From contig UGGS01000001.1 of NCBI GenBank assembly GCA_900450595.1, positions 124,001-188,000 on the forward strand: a stretch of DNA of 64,000 nt, read 5' to 3'. This DNA is from [Flavobacterium] thermophilum. Lineage in GTDB: Bacteria > Bacillota > Bacilli > Bacillales > Anoxybacillaceae. The notes beneath the pieces were generated by a model that had not been told where the DNA came from, made no database searches, and was given only the letters and a program-made list of their open reading frames with translations. Made by a program: the position numbers and the translations under genes. Each line of letters opens with the position of its first letter. Position 1 is the stretch's first letter. Shown here one piece after another: positions 44,819 to 55,034 of this stretch.

Positions 44819-46698
44819 GCACCCTAACAAGGTCAAAACAAAGGATTTTTTATTTAGTTTTTCAGAATAACTTTTTGACCAACACGACAAGCGATGGCAA
44901 TCCTTTTTTTACCATCGCTAGTCGTTCCGTATAACCTTTACAAGTAAATGCTCTCATCCATCCCTAATCCTTGCAGAATCCTTCGCTGATCAGGGGTGAG
45001 CGGTTTCCCCAGCCTGCGTTGGATTTGCCCATCCGGCAGTTCCAACAGGACGACTCTGACATACCAAAACAATTGAAAAATCGCTTGTCCGGTTGGCCGG
45101 GTCAATTTCCGGCCTCCTGCGCCCTTTAACGGGCGTTCAGGTGTGATGAACTGACGCACTCGGCGCTGGAAGACGCGGTAAATGGCCAAGGCCAGCAAAA
45201 ACAAATAGCCCAATACCGCCACTCGTTCGGGTTTTTTGACGTAAATTTCGTCCGTAAAGAACGGATCTTTTAGGAAGGAGAAGTTCATTTCCACCGAGAT
45301 CTGCCCTTTATACAGCTTCAAGATCTCTTGGGCATCCATGGGTTGGCCCTTCCATTCCTTCGGAACGGTCGTGACGAGAACAAACCGGGACGCTTTCCGT
45401 CTCGCCTGCTCCCACGCGTCTTGGTTGAATTCCACGCTCAGCCGAAGGGTGTACAGCGTCTCCATTTCCGGTTCCGCCCCTTTTTTCGGCCGTCCACGCC
45501 GTTTTTTCGGACGCACGATCTCTTCGACGACGGCCTCCACTCGATGGAACCGGGGACGAAGGGATGCCTTCAAGGAGGCCAAGGCTTGTTCGGCGTCTTC
45601 CCGGCAAGAGAAAGGATGACGCTCCCAACGGGCTTGTTCCTCGCGAAGAAGCTCCGCTTCTTTGGTTCGTTCTGTTTCGAGCGTCTTTCCTTTTCGCTGG
45701 TCGAGCGCACTCGATTCGACGACGATCAGTCGTACGGGCTGGCCTTCATATGTCGAGGCCGTTTCCCATACCCGGTACGTGGCGCCGTTTTTCTCGGCCA
45801 GCGCAAAGGGGGCGCTCCACGCCGAATCGGGTTGGGCATCCGCCTCCGAAAGCGCCGTTTTGACAATCCGGAGCGACGACGGCCCTCTCGTGATCAAAAA
45901 GGCGTTGGCGGCTTTCGTTTGCGCCAGCGTGTCCTTCGTCATCGCAGCGGAATCTGCCACGTAAATCCATTCGTCTTCGATCTTCGCTTCCCTCAGCTGC
46001 TCATGGACACGGGAGAGCACCTCGGGATTCCACGTTTTGTCCGGCGCGTTGCCGTCGTGCACGTCGCCGTAAAACGGGATGCCGTCCTCGTTGCCGATCA
46101 GGCCGAATCCGATCTGCTTTTGCCAGCGATGATGGCGGTTATAGCCATAGGTGATGTGCAACCCATCCGACGAATCGGATTCATACGCACCGTAAACCGT
46201 CTTGTCCGTCGTATCCGCGTGAAAGACACGGAGAGGGAGGCCTTCTTTCTTGTAGATTTGCACCAGGCAAGACGAAAGGACTTGATGGATATTGGCCTCA
46301 TACAGCCGGTCCAAATGGCGAGCAATGGCATCGTCGTTGAACCAAGACGGATCCAATCCTGGCCGGATCAGCTTGGGCAAGTCGATGTCATGCGCCCACC
46401 GTTCCAAATGAACGAGGGCTTGCCGGCCGCTCAAGATATCCAAGAGAAGCAGCCCGACCACATCACTGGCTCGGGTTTGGCATTGAGGATCCACCGGAAC
46501 CAGCCGGTCAATCAGCTGAGGGAGGCCAAGATCTTTGAAAATGGTACTTATTATATTCAAATAGAAACTTTCATAAATCGCCCGAATTCGAACGTCCATG
46601 ATGGAAAAACTCCTTTGCATTCCTTGTGTGTCAAGGACCTATTCGACACCGGGATGAAAAAATCCTCCCGATTTTGGTCGAGAGGGTGCGAAATGTGA
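44819..46698 (-). mobile_element. IS1634-family element, copy 1
   Basis: 1880 bp with inverted terminal repeats CTCACATTTCGCACCCT and a 6-bp target duplication TCTTAA (44813-44818, 46699-46704). The second copy at 52943-54829 is inverted relative to this one. Confidence 0.95.
44938..46599 (-). CDS. IS1634-family transposase (copy 1)
   Basis: A 553-residue IS4-superfamily transposase. Catalytic features: Asp in VFHADTTDKTVYG, Asp in IYVADSAAMTKD, and the late YKGQISVEMNFSFLKDP segment with the Glu. A basic hinge KKRRGRPKKG lies near residue 355. The ATG at 46599 follows AAAGGAG; seven more upstream codons are open but contain that site. Full length, probably active. Confidence 0.93.
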   Translation of the reverse strand: MDVRIRAIYESFYLNIISTIFKDLGLPQLIDRLVPVDPQCQTRASDVVGLLLLDILSGRQALVHLERWAHDIDLPKLIRPGLDPSWFNDDAIARHLDRLYEANIHQVLSSCLVQIYKKEGLPLRVFHADTTDKTVYGAYESDSSDGLHITYGYNRHHRWQKQIGFGLIGNEDGIPFYGDVHDGNAPDKTWNPEVLSRVHEQLREAKIEDEWIYVADSAAMTKDTLAQTKAANAFLITRGPSSLRIVKTALSEADAQPDSAWSAPFALAEKNGATYRVWETASTYEGQPVRLIVVESSALDQRKGKTLETERTKEAELLREEQARWERHPFSCREDAEQALASLKASLRPRFHRVEAVVEEIVRPKKRRGRPKKGAEPEMETLYTLRLSVEFNQDAWEQARRKASRFVLVTTVPKEWKGQPMDAQEILKLYKGQISVEMNFSFLKDPFFTDEIYVKKPERVAVLGYLFLLALAIYRVFQRRVRQFITPERPLKGAGGRKLTRPTGQAIFQLFWYVRVVLLELPDGQIQRRLGKPLTPDQRRILQGLGMDESIYL

Positions 46699-46727
46699 GT
46701 CTTAAAATAAACTACCCTGTTAGTTCA

Positions 46728-46762
46728 ATAAAAAAAGCGATACCCTCTTGTTGAAGTATCGC
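46728..46762 (-). terminator. Terminator next to repeat R2
   Basis: On the minus strand GCGATAC pairs with GTATCGC, then TTTTTTT. It follows repeat R2 and closes the GNAT transcript. Confidence 0.85.
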
Positions 46763-46766
46763 ACCC

Positions 46767-46829
46767 GTTAGCCAACCATAAAGCAAGCTTCACCACAGAT
46801 GATGGAAATTAATTTGTTCTTCCATGGGA
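46767..46829 (-). repeat. Structured repeat R2, overlapping the GNAT stop codon
   Basis: About 63 bp, plus strand GTTAGCCAACCATAAAGC through TTCCATGGGA. The repeat supplies the last five codons (HGRTN) and the TAA of the GNAT gene at 46809. Confidence 0.82.
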
Positions 46830-47408
46830 ATTGAATAAGGGATTATTCTTTTTAAGCTCATCCCATTCCTCTCGAAGAATACCCATCCGAATGGAATCAT
46901 AGTATTCGCCATTATAGTAGCGGCATTTTCTCATTCTCCCTTCTAATCGCATTCCCAATTTTTCCGCACATCTGATCATTCGTGGGTTTCCAGACCAAGT
47001 CGTCAGACCCACTCTCTCAATGGGTAGATTTTCAAAGAGATAGTCAATCCATATAGATAATGCTTCTGTTCCAAATCTACCATTCCAATGTTCAGGAGAA
47101 TATATGACGATTCCCATTTCAAGCCATCGTGTACGTTTATCCTCCCAATAATAGCTAACCATACCTATAATTTGACTTTGATATTCTATAATCATTTGAC
47201 TTGGTACATCCGTAACATTCATTCTTTCTTCCATTTTCTTAGAAAACTTTTCAAAGGTACAAAATTCAAGCGGATAATAAGGAGCATCGTACTTTTTCCA
47301 TTCTGGATTCTCCACACCATATATCAGGTTATACAGAATTGGCAAATCATCGTGCGTTGGTGTCCGCAGAAATATTCTTTTTCCTGTCAGCGACAACTTT
47401 TGCAACAT
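46809..47408 (-). CDS. GNAT N-acetyltransferase, RimJ/RimL-like (199 aa)
   Basis: It shows the RimJ/RimL pattern: GKRIFLRTPTHDDLPIL at the N terminus, EMGIVIYSPEHWNGRFGTEA as acetyl-CoA loop, and NPRMIRCAEKLGMRLEGRMR near the end. The start is the ATG 47408 after AGGGGGTGG; the ORF extends further upstream but crosses the terminator at 47501. Its final codons lie inside repeat R2. The substrate is unknown. Confidence 0.87.
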   Translation of the reverse strand: MLQKLSLTGKRIFLRTPTHDDLPILYNLIYGVENPEWKKYDAPYYPLEFCTFEKFSKKMEERMNVTDVPSQMIIEYQSQIIGMVSYYWEDKRTRWLEMGIVIYSPEHWNGRFGTEALSIWIDYLFENLPIERVGLTTWSGNPRMIRCAEKLGMRLEGRMRKCRYYNGEYYDSIRMGILREEWDELKKNNPLFNSHGRTN

Positions 47409-47500
47409 AGATCCACCCCCTATCTTACAGAATTCAACAATCCATGTTATTATCCCTTTTCTAAAAGGCTCTATTATCAATGGTTGATTTTCGACCGATG

Positions 47501-47534
47501 AAAAAGCCACCTTGTGATGATAAGGCAGCTTTTT
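47501..47534. terminator. Hairpin between two GNAT genes
   Basis: AAAAAGCCACCTT pairs with AAGGCAGCTTTTT around a short loop. It lies just after the stop of the next GNAT gene on the minus strand. Confidence 0.8.
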
Positions 47535-47547
47535 GTACATATTTTAT

Positions 47548-48087
47548 TTAACTATCGCACCATTCGTTCAATAACCCTTCGTTACTTTCTTTAAATCCCG
47601 AGTATATATAATGGTTCTTACCGAAAATAAATACTTCTTTTTCCTTAATGAAACCAATCTTCTCTGCCACACGAATGGATGGAACATTTCTTGGATCAAT
47701 AATACTGATCAGCTTATTTAAACCCAATTTATCAAACGCATATTCCTTGCACGCTTTAGCTGCTTCTGTTGCGAACCCCTTTGACCAATACTTTTTATTA
47801 ATGTGATATCCAATCTCCACTTCTATACCCTCATTTATTTTTTGTTTAACAAGACCACAATCCCCGATCAATTCATTCGTTTCCTTCAAACAAACCGCCC
47901 ATAATCCATAACCATCATTCCGATATCTATCTTGATTTCGTTTAATCCAGTCTTGAGTTTGCTCAATACTAAAGGGAGCTGGATAAAACTTCATGGTTTC
48001 TGGGTCAGAAAAAATACTATGTAGAGGAGTTATATCTTCATCTTCATATTGTCTTAATATCAACCTTTGTGTCTCAAGAACAATCAT
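47548..48087 (-). CDS. GNAT N-acetyltransferase, RimJ/RimL-like (179 aa)
   Basis: It begins LETQRLILRQYEDEDITPLH, has EIGYHINKKYWSKGFATEA as acetyl-CoA loop and VPSIRVAEKIGFIKEKE near the end, all typical of Acetyltransf_3. The substrate is unknown. The ATG at 48087 is preceded by AAAGGGGATGGGG. Repeat R3 lies upstream of it, which is downstream of the neighbouring GNAT gene. Confidence 0.9.
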   Translation of the reverse strand: MIVLETQRLILRQYEDEDITPLHSIFSDPETMKFYPAPFSIEQTQDWIKRNQDRYRNDGYGLWAVCLKETNELIGDCGLVKQKINEGIEVEIGYHINKKYWSKGFATEAAKACKEYAFDKLGLNKLISIIDPRNVPSIRVAEKIGFIKEKEVFIFGKNHYIYSGFKESNEGLLNEWCDS

Positions 48088-48175
48088 TTCCCCATCCCCT
48101 TTTGTTTAATCTCACGTTTTGACTAATATTATTTGACTTAAGATTAAATTCCTTGCTCCTTCAACCATCCTACCC

Positions 48176-48237
48176 CTTAGCCACCCATGAAGCGAGCTTC
48201 GCCACAGATGACGAAGTTAATTCGCTCTTCCATAAGA
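48176..48237 (-). repeat. Structured repeat R3 behind a GNAT gene
   Basis: Same family as R1 and R2: plus strand CTTAGCCACCCATGAAGCG to CTCTTCCATAAGA, 18 bases after the stop of the GNAT gene at 48256. The GAAG/CTTC stems are kept. Confidence 0.8.
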
Positions 48238-48255
48238 GTTGAAGAACACTTGAAA

Positions 48256-48810
48256 CTAATTCACAAAATAAGCCATTAAGATCAAGTCATAATAAGTCTG
48301 TTCATCTATCTTAATCGCTTTTGTTTTAAGACCTTCTTCCACAAACCCAAAATTTCTGTATAAACGAAGGGCACTCGTATTGTTAGCAAATACTTCAAGA
48401 CAAACCTTTTCAATTAAAGGGTTTTCCTTTGCCCAATCTAATAACACAGTTAGCAATGCTTTGCCTACTCCTTGGTTTCTGAAATCTTTTTTAACGCTCA
48501 TACCAAAAGAGCCTTGATGTTTTATTCGCTGCCTATGTCCATTATGAAAATCTAAAAATCCAATAATTTCTCCATCATACTCAGCTAAAATAGCCAATTT
48601 TCCATTGTCATCAAGCATTTGCTGCAACAATTGTTTTTGCTGTTCACTTGTTACCTTAAATTCTGCTTCGGTAGTAAGTAAATAAGGTGCTTCACAGATA
48701 ACGGTTTTGATAAATGTTACCACTTTATCTGCATCTCTGGGCAAAGCAGTTCTTACTACAAATTTTTTACCGCTCTTAGTCATAAATTGCTTTGTTTGTA
48801 TCTCTCCCAT
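48256..48810 (-). CDS. GNAT family N-acetyltransferase (184 aa)
   Basis: The acetyl-CoA loop FRNQGVGKALLTVLLDWAKE and the following CLEVFANNTSALRLYRNFGF are classic for GNATs acting on small molecules or protein N termini. The ATG at 48810 follows AGGGTGG; a GTG three codons earlier lies within that site. The substrate is unknown. AT-rich, like the neighbouring acetyltransferases. Confidence 0.88.
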   Translation of the reverse strand: MGEIQTKQFMTKSGKKFVVRTALPRDADKVVTFIKTVICEAPYLLTTEAEFKVTSEQQKQLLQQMLDDNGKLAILAEYDGEIIGFLDFHNGHRQRIKHQGSFGMSVKKDFRNQGVGKALLTVLLDWAKENPLIEKVCLEVFANNTSALRLYRNFGFVEEGLKTKAIKIDEQTYYDLILMAYFVN

Positions 48811-49021
48811 AGATACCACCCTATTATTTATTTAATTCGGTTCCTCGGATTAAGTGGTGGAAACGTTAATTTCGGAATTATATAAAAAAATAAGATATTC
48901 GGATTATATGGTGGAACATCTATTGAGTTTTATATTTTGAAATAACGTTATTGAACATTTCGTCGTACTGTTCACCAAATATTTTGTTTTCTTTGAAGAT
49001 ACATAAAATATGTTAAATAAC

Positions 49022-50261
49022 CACGAGTGTTGATTATCCAAAATTAACGCCTTCCATAAATTTGGGCATACTCAAACAAAGCAGCGGCCATCCCGGATTT
49101 CCAATCGAGAGGAAGCTGCCCAGAGAAAAAACGGCGAACGAAATGAAGGAAAGAGAGACGTTCGTCTGTTTTTTGGTTTGATCATACAGCCATCGCAGCA
49201 ACACATACGCGATGAACGCCGCAAACAGTTGGTTGTATACCGCATTTTCCGTCGTGCCAAACAAGGTCGGGACATTCAGATATTGCTTCACCCAACGGAA
49301 AAAGACCTCAACAGTCCAACGTTGTTGGTACATGTCGGCAATGGTTTCCGCAGACGCATGGAAGAGGTTCGTCACGACCCGAATGTCGCGGCCATTCGCA
49401 TCTCGAAAGATCACCACCCGGTGACGCTTGGTGGAGCGGCATTGTTTCGTCCCCAACTGGCACGTGAAGTCGGCTTGAACCGATGAAGATGTGCTGGAAA
49501 GGCGTTTCAAGCTTTTTTTCTGATGAAGTTCGATGTTGTCCTTCATCCGAATGACAAAGAGCTGATGCTGCTCTACAAATCGATCGAGGCGTTCGATTTT
49601 GAAATACGCCCGGTCTTCCACCAGCACTTGTTGAGCGTTCGTCAACTGTTCTCCCACCGGGCCATCATGACGCAGTCCGATGGTTTCCACCACGTCTGCC
49701 GGCAGCGAGGATTCCGGCGAATACGCGACGTGCAGCTTCACTCCGGCGCGTTCGCCGTGATATGGCGCCCATGGCAGGCGGTTTTTCCCGACCGTGACGG
49801 TCGTCGAATCCACCACCCGAAGCGGTTTGGGAAACCGAAGCGAACGGCGGGTTTGGCGGTTGCACTTGGAAATGATCAACGTCAACAAGCGTTTCATGAT
49901 GTCATAGGGAACTTCTTTCGCTTTCTTGGATACAGTTGAATAATGGAATCGCGGCAATCCATACAGAGGCCCCACATCGGCTCCGTGGCGAAAGCTTTTC
50001 CATTGATGCATGGCGGCCAGCAGGAAGAAGTGAATCAACTCGCGCAACGTAAAGGTTCGAGACGAATCACGATACCCAACCGCTTCGGCAATCAGTTGAA
50101 TCTCTTCATCCGAAACAAGTTTTTGCATCAAATTCGGGAGTGTGGTATGCTTGTTCATAGAGAGCACCTCCTGGGTTTGTTTGTGTCGCTACTCACATTC
50201 TACAGGAAAGGTGCTCTTTTTTCTATACCCTTTGGATTTTATTGGATAATCAACACGCCTG
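49022..50261 (-). mobile_element. IS4-family insertion sequence, copy 2
   Basis: 1240 bp, nearly identical to 18935-20183 and in the same orientation, with the same ends. It differs by a 5-bp and a 4-bp deletion near the left end. No clear target duplication (flanks TAAATAAC and TTTTTAAT). Confidence 0.92.
49034..50158 (-). CDS. IS4-family transposase (copy 2), frameshifted C terminus
   Basis: A 374-residue frame identical in nearly all positions to copy 1 through the catalytic residues. A 4-base deletion (one CGAA unit of the repeated tract near 49136) shifts the last 37 codons, so the end reads VFSLGSFLSIGNPGWP instead of RRFFSGQLPLDW. The catalytic Glu is upstream of the shift; activity is uncertain. 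Confidence 0.85.
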   Translation of the reverse strand: MNKHTTLPNLMQKLVSDEEIQLIAEAVGYRDSSRTFTLRELIHFFLLAAMHQWKSFRHGADVGPLYGLPRFHYSTVSKKAKEVPYDIMKRLLTLIISKCNRQTRRSLRFPKPLRVVDSTTVTVGKNRLPWAPYHGERAGVKLHVAYSPESSLPADVVETIGLRHDGPVGEQLTNAQQVLVEDRAYFKIERLDRFVEQHQLFVIRMKDNIELHQKKSLKRLSSTSSSVQADFTCQLGTKQCRSTKRHRVVIFRDANGRDIRVVTNLFHASAETIADMYQQRWTVEVFFRWVKQYLNVPTLFGTTENAVYNQLFAAFIAYVLLRWLYDQTKKQTNVSLSFISFAVFSLGSFLSIGNPGWPLLCLSMPKFMEGVNFG

Positions 50262-50360
50262 TTTTTAATATATTATTTCAAATTGAGTGATTTATAGAAG
50301 GAAAATATTTAATTGATGCGGAATTTTTTATTGTTGAATAACAAAGAGAGGGGTAAAAAA

Positions 50361-50888
50361 TTGAAAAAATATGTATTTTTAGGAATTTCGTTATTTTTGA
50401 CGGCTTTAGGAGGGGCATATTTTTATTTCAACATAGGCGAACCAATAACAAAATCAAAAAGCCACGAGGAAACCACAAATACAAACGAAAATTTATCTAA
50501 GAAACAGTCAAACGATATATCTGCTCAAGAAAATGCAAATGAAGCGATTTCAATCACTCACGATTTCTTAAATGATTTGTTAGGTTGGGGTGGTGCAAAA
50601 ACTTTCGATTTTAAAGACAATAAAGAAAATATGGGAAAATTACATACATACATTAAAGAGGCAATCAGTTTAGCATCAAACGAAACAATCAAATCGGATT
50701 TAAATAATGCTTTAAAAGCGGTAGAAAAAGCGGAAAAGAATAAAGATGTTTATGGTCTACTCGTTGCCCATCGTATTTTCCATGATCTTGACGGATATCT
50801 AAACAATGACCCATTAGATGGAAATGTATGGGGATACACTCAAACAGCAAGCGGAAGTTCTAAAAAAGCTGAAAAATACCTTAAATAA
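50361..50888 (+). CDS. Membrane-anchored hypothetical protein (175 aa)
   Basis: The TTG at 50361 follows AGAGAGGGG by 7 bases. One N-terminal membrane helix (VFLGISLFLTALGGAYFYF) is followed by a hydrophilic Asn/Ser/Glu-rich linker (about 30-60) and a helical outer domain with THDFLNDLLGWGGAKTFDF and AHRIFHDLDGYL. No lipobox. The family is not recognised. AT-rich, with its own terminator; probably acquired together with its surroundings. Confidence 0.75.
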   Translation: MKKYVFLGISLFLTALGGAYFYFNIGEPITKSKSHEETTNTNENLSKKQSNDISAQENANEAISITHDFLNDLLGWGGAKTFDFKDNKENMGKLHTYIKEAISLASNETIKSDLNNALKAVEKAEKNKDVYGLLVAHRIFHDLDGYLNNDPLDGNVWGYTQTASGSSKKAEKYLK

Positions 50889-50896
50889 TGAGAAAA

Positions 50897-50930
50897 AGCG
50901 GGAGCAATCAAACACTCCCGCTTCATTTTT
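50897..50930 (+). terminator. Terminator after the membrane-anchored protein gene
   Basis: AGCGGGAG pairs with CTCCCGCT, then TCATTTTT. Confidence 0.85.
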
Positions 50931-51076
50931 GTAATAGTTCAATCGCTTTATTTAGCCGTTCTTTAAATTTATTCAATTTTGGTTCAATGTCAGCACGAGG
51001 AGAAGTCTTTTTTTATTCTTCAAATACTTCAATTTCTTTTTTCAATACCCTAATTTCCTCCGTATTTTGTCTAACT
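50923..51076 (-). pseudogene. Coiled-coil protein remnant with in-frame TAA
   Basis: On the minus strand one frame reads NTEEIRVLKKEIEVFEE, TAA, KKTSPRADIEPKLNKFKERL and ends ELLQK with TGA at 50925. The heptad-like helix on both sides of the stop suggests a formerly continuous small coiled-coil gene. The T7 tract near 51010 on the plus strand is a likely mutation site. No clear start. Confidence 0.4.
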
Positions 51077-51251
51077 TAAACGCCTTACTTATATCGATTT
51101 TTTTAATGTAAACTTATATATAATATATGGTTAACTTATTACTGCTCATATTAAATCTACATATTAGAGCTAACTCTAAGTCAAGAGGTTCTTTGACAAA
51201 CACACAAAATTATAATTGTATTCACGGTAGACCAAAAGAAGTTATTTACAA

Positions 51252-51287
51252 TTGACAATATGAACTGTAATCATTATTATTACAGTT
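51252..51287 (+). promoter_or_regulatory. Rrf2 gene promoter with palindromic operator
   Basis: TTGACA (51252-51257) and TATTAT (51275-51280) are 17 bases apart. A perfect 9-bp palindrome, AACTGTAAT and ATTACAGTT with a 7-base centre (51263-51287), covers the spacer and -10 box. This placement fits autorepression by the regulator encoded 17 bases downstream. Confidence 0.88.
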
Positions 51288-51303
51288 AGGAGGAAGGTTC
51301 ATT

Positions 51304-51714
51304 ATGAATAGCGATTTTTCGATTGCCGTTCACTGCGTTGCTTATCTAGCCAAAAAGCAAAATCAACGAGTGACCAGTGAAGACATTGCTCAAAGTGTTT
51401 CTGTCCACCCAGCAAGATTAAGGAAAATTTTGAGCATATTAAGGAAAGAAAATATTATTACTTCTAAAGAAGGGGCAAAAGGCGGATTTTCTTTAAACGA
51501 TCCACCTGAACATATTACGTTAGACAAAATATTTAAAATCACTAGTGAGGAAACGCTTGTACCGAAATGTCCTGATTCCAATGAGAATTGCCCAATAGGC
51601 AGAAACCTGTCAGATATACTCATTCGCGTTTGTCACAATGCGGAACAACACTTTTTAAACTATTTAAAAGGTGTGACGATCAAAGATATCATTGATGAAA
51701 TTAATAATAGTTAG
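51304..51714 (+). CDS. Rrf2 family transcriptional regulator
   Basis: A 136-residue winged-helix regulator starting SDFSIAVHCVAYLAKKQNQR, with recognition region HPARLRKILSILRKENII and the wing GAKGGFSL. Two cysteines, in PKCPDSNENCPIG, could sense redox or thiols; the third Cys of Fe-S-type IscR/NsrR is not in the usual spacing. It resembles the YwnA group. AGGAGGAAGG precedes the ATG. Likely represses itself and perhaps the mnmA behind it. Confidence 0.88.
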   Translation: MNSDFSIAVHCVAYLAKKQNQRVTSEDIAQSVSVHPARLRKILSILRKENIITSKEGAKGGFSLNDPPEHITLDKIFKITSEETLVPKCPDSNENCPIGRNLSDILIRVCHNAEQHFLNYLKGVTIKDIIDEINNS

Positions 51715-51821
51715 TTTTCATACCTGAAATAAAAGTACAACCAATACTTTGTGTTAGTTGTGCGTCATAAATTTTTTTTGAACATAACTGTAACAAAAAA
51801 CATTTCAGTTTAAGAGGGTGA

Positions 51822-52940
<1,119 letters not shown>

Positions 52941-52942
52941 AA

Positions 52943-54829
52943 CTCACATTTCGCACCCTCTCGACGAAAATCGGGAGGATTTTTTCGTTCCGATGTCGAA
53001 TGAATCCTTGACACACAAGGAACGTAAAGGAGTTTTTCTCTTATGAACGTTCAAGTCAAAAAGGTCTATCGTAATGATTATTTGAATATAATAAGTGCCC
53101 TATTCAAGAAACTGGGTCTGCCTCAATTGATTGACCATCTCGTGCCCGTCGATCCGCAGTGCCAAACGCGAGTCAGCGATGCCGTTCAGGCCATCATCTA
53201 CAATATGTTTGACGGCCGGCAAGCCCTTGTTCACTTGGAACATTGGGCTCAGGAGGTCGATCTAGAGAAACTCATCCGTCCCGGTCTCCATCCTTCCTGG
53301 TTGAACGACGATGCCTTGGCTCGTCATCTCGATCGCCTGTATGAGGCTGGCATTCACAACGTCATCAGCACTTGCTTGATTCATATTTATCGCAAAGAAG
53401 GCCTTTCCCTCCGAGCCTTCCACGCCGATACGACGGACAAGACGGTTTACGGCGCGTATGAATCGGCCTCGTTAGAGGCCTTACAAATCACACATGGCTA
53501 TAACCGCCATCATCGTTGGCAAAAACAGATCGGTTTCGGACTGGTCGGCAACGAGGACGGCATCCCGTTTTACGGCGATGTGCACGACGGCAACCTGCCT
53601 GACAAAACGTGGAATCCGGAGGTGCTGTCCCGTGTCCACGAACAGCTCAAACAAGCGAAGATGGAAGACGAATGGATTTACGTGGCCGATTCCGCCGCGA
53701 TGACAAAAGACACTCTGGCGCAAACCAAAGCGGCCAACGCCTTTTTGATCACCCGAGGCCCTTCGTCGCTTCGGATCGTGAAACGGGCATTAGCGGAGGC
53801 CGATTCGCCTCACATCCCGTGGAGCGAACCCTTTACGCTGGCGGAGAGAAACGGCGCCACGTATCGGGTATGGGAAACATCCTCCACCTATGAAGGCCAC
53901 CCCGTTCGGCTGATCGTCGTCGAATCGAGTGCGCTCGATCAGCGAAAAGGAAAGACGCTCGAAAAAGAACGAACCAAAGAAGCGGAGCTTCTTCGCGAGG
54001 AACAAGCCCATTGGGAGCGCCACCCTTTCTCGTGCCGGGAAGACGCTGAACAAGCCTTGGCGTCCCTCAAGGCGTCCCTTCGCCCCCGGTTTCATCGGGT
54101 TGAGGCCGCGGTCGAAGAGATCGTACGCCCGAAAAAACGGCGCGGACGGCCGAAAAAAGGGGCGGAACCCGAGGTGGAGACGCTGTATTTCTTGCACCTT
54201 GACGTCGAATTCGACCAAAACGCGTGGGAACAGGCAAGACGGAAAGCGTCCCGGTTTGTCCTCGTCACGACCGTTCCGGAGGAATGGAAGGGCCAACAAA
54301 TGGATGCCCAAGAGATCTTGAAGCTGTATAAAGGGCAGATCTCGGTGGAAATGAACTTCGCTTTTTTGAAAGACCCTTTTTTCACGGATGAGATCTATGT
54401 CAAAAAGCCAGAACGAGTTGCGGTATTGGGCTATTTGTTTCTCTTGGCCTTGGCGATTTACCGCGTTTTTCAGCGCCGAGTGCGTCAGTTTATTACTCCA
54501 GAACACCCGTTGAAGGGTCCTGGAGGCCGCAAGCTGACCCGGCCGACGGGACAGGCGATTTTCCAGCTGTTTCAATATGTGAACGTCGTCCTGTTCAAGC
54601 TGCCGGATGGGCGCATCCAACGCTCACTGGATCGCTCCCTTACCCCTGATCAGCGAAGGATTCTGCAGGGATTGGGCATGGATGAGAGCATTTACGTGTA
54701 ACGTCATACGGAACGACCAGCGATGGTAAAAAAAGGATAGCCATCGCTCGTCGTGTTGGTCAAAAAGTTATTCTGAAAAACTAAATAAAAAATCCTTTGT
54801 TTTGACCTTGTTAGGGTGCGAAATGTGAG
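52943..54829 (+). mobile_element. IS1634-family element, copy 2
   Basis: 1887 bp, ends CTCACATTTCGCACCCT inverted, flanked by TTAAAA (52937-52942 and 54830-54835). The left duplication includes the mnmA stop codon. Confidence 0.95.
53043..54701 (+). CDS. IS1634-family transposase (copy 2)
   Basis: A 552-residue transposase highly similar to copy 1 but clearly diverged in the first 60 residues and scattered positions, so the two are not products of one recent duplication. Catalytic regions AFHADTTDKTVYG, YVADSAAMTKD and YKGQISVEMNFAFLKDP are intact. The ATG follows AAAGGAG. Confidence 0.93.
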   Translation: MNVQVKKVYRNDYLNIISALFKKLGLPQLIDHLVPVDPQCQTRVSDAVQAIIYNMFDGRQALVHLEHWAQEVDLEKLIRPGLHPSWLNDDALARHLDRLYEAGIHNVISTCLIHIYRKEGLSLRAFHADTTDKTVYGAYESASLEALQITHGYNRHHRWQKQIGFGLVGNEDGIPFYGDVHDGNLPDKTWNPEVLSRVHEQLKQAKMEDEWIYVADSAAMTKDTLAQTKAANAFLITRGPSSLRIVKRALAEADSPHIPWSEPFTLAERNGATYRVWETSSTYEGHPVRLIVVESSALDQRKGKTLEKERTKEAELLREEQAHWERHPFSCREDAEQALASLKASLRPRFHRVEAAVEEIVRPKKRRGRPKKGAEPEVETLYFLHLDVEFDQNAWEQARRKASRFVLVTTVPEEWKGQQMDAQEILKLYKGQISVEMNFAFLKDPFFTDEIYVKKPERVAVLGYLFLLALAIYRVFQRRVRQFITPEHPLKGPGGRKLTRPTGQAIFQLFQYVNVVLFKLPDGRIQRSLDRSLTPDQRRILQGLGMDESIYV

Positions 54830-55034
54830 TTAAAACAATACACTATTTGACTATAGAATGACACCCTGTATGCACGCTATCTTGTCAGGAATAATAAGTG
54901 CTGTGATAAGGAATAAATCTCGGGGAATTTTATCGGCTATCGTACAAAGAGTAACTACAAAACATCATACTACTGAATCATCTTTAAGATATTTTATGTT
55001 TTGATGGAACGCTTTTCTAGATACAACGAAATTA

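Noticed and set aside
45328..46698. 456-codon plus-strand ORF opposite the IS1634 transposase
   Set aside because: It is an antisense frame. The transposase motifs and start site lie on the minus strand, and copy 2 confirms the gene.
44185..48237. Repeats R1-R3 as a CRISPR array or as classical integron attC sites
   Set aside because: Spacing is 1.4-2.6 kb with genes between, so it is no CRISPR. The RYYYAAC and GTTRRRY core sites of attC are not matched and no integron integrase is visible. I keep only the cassette-like layout as a finding.
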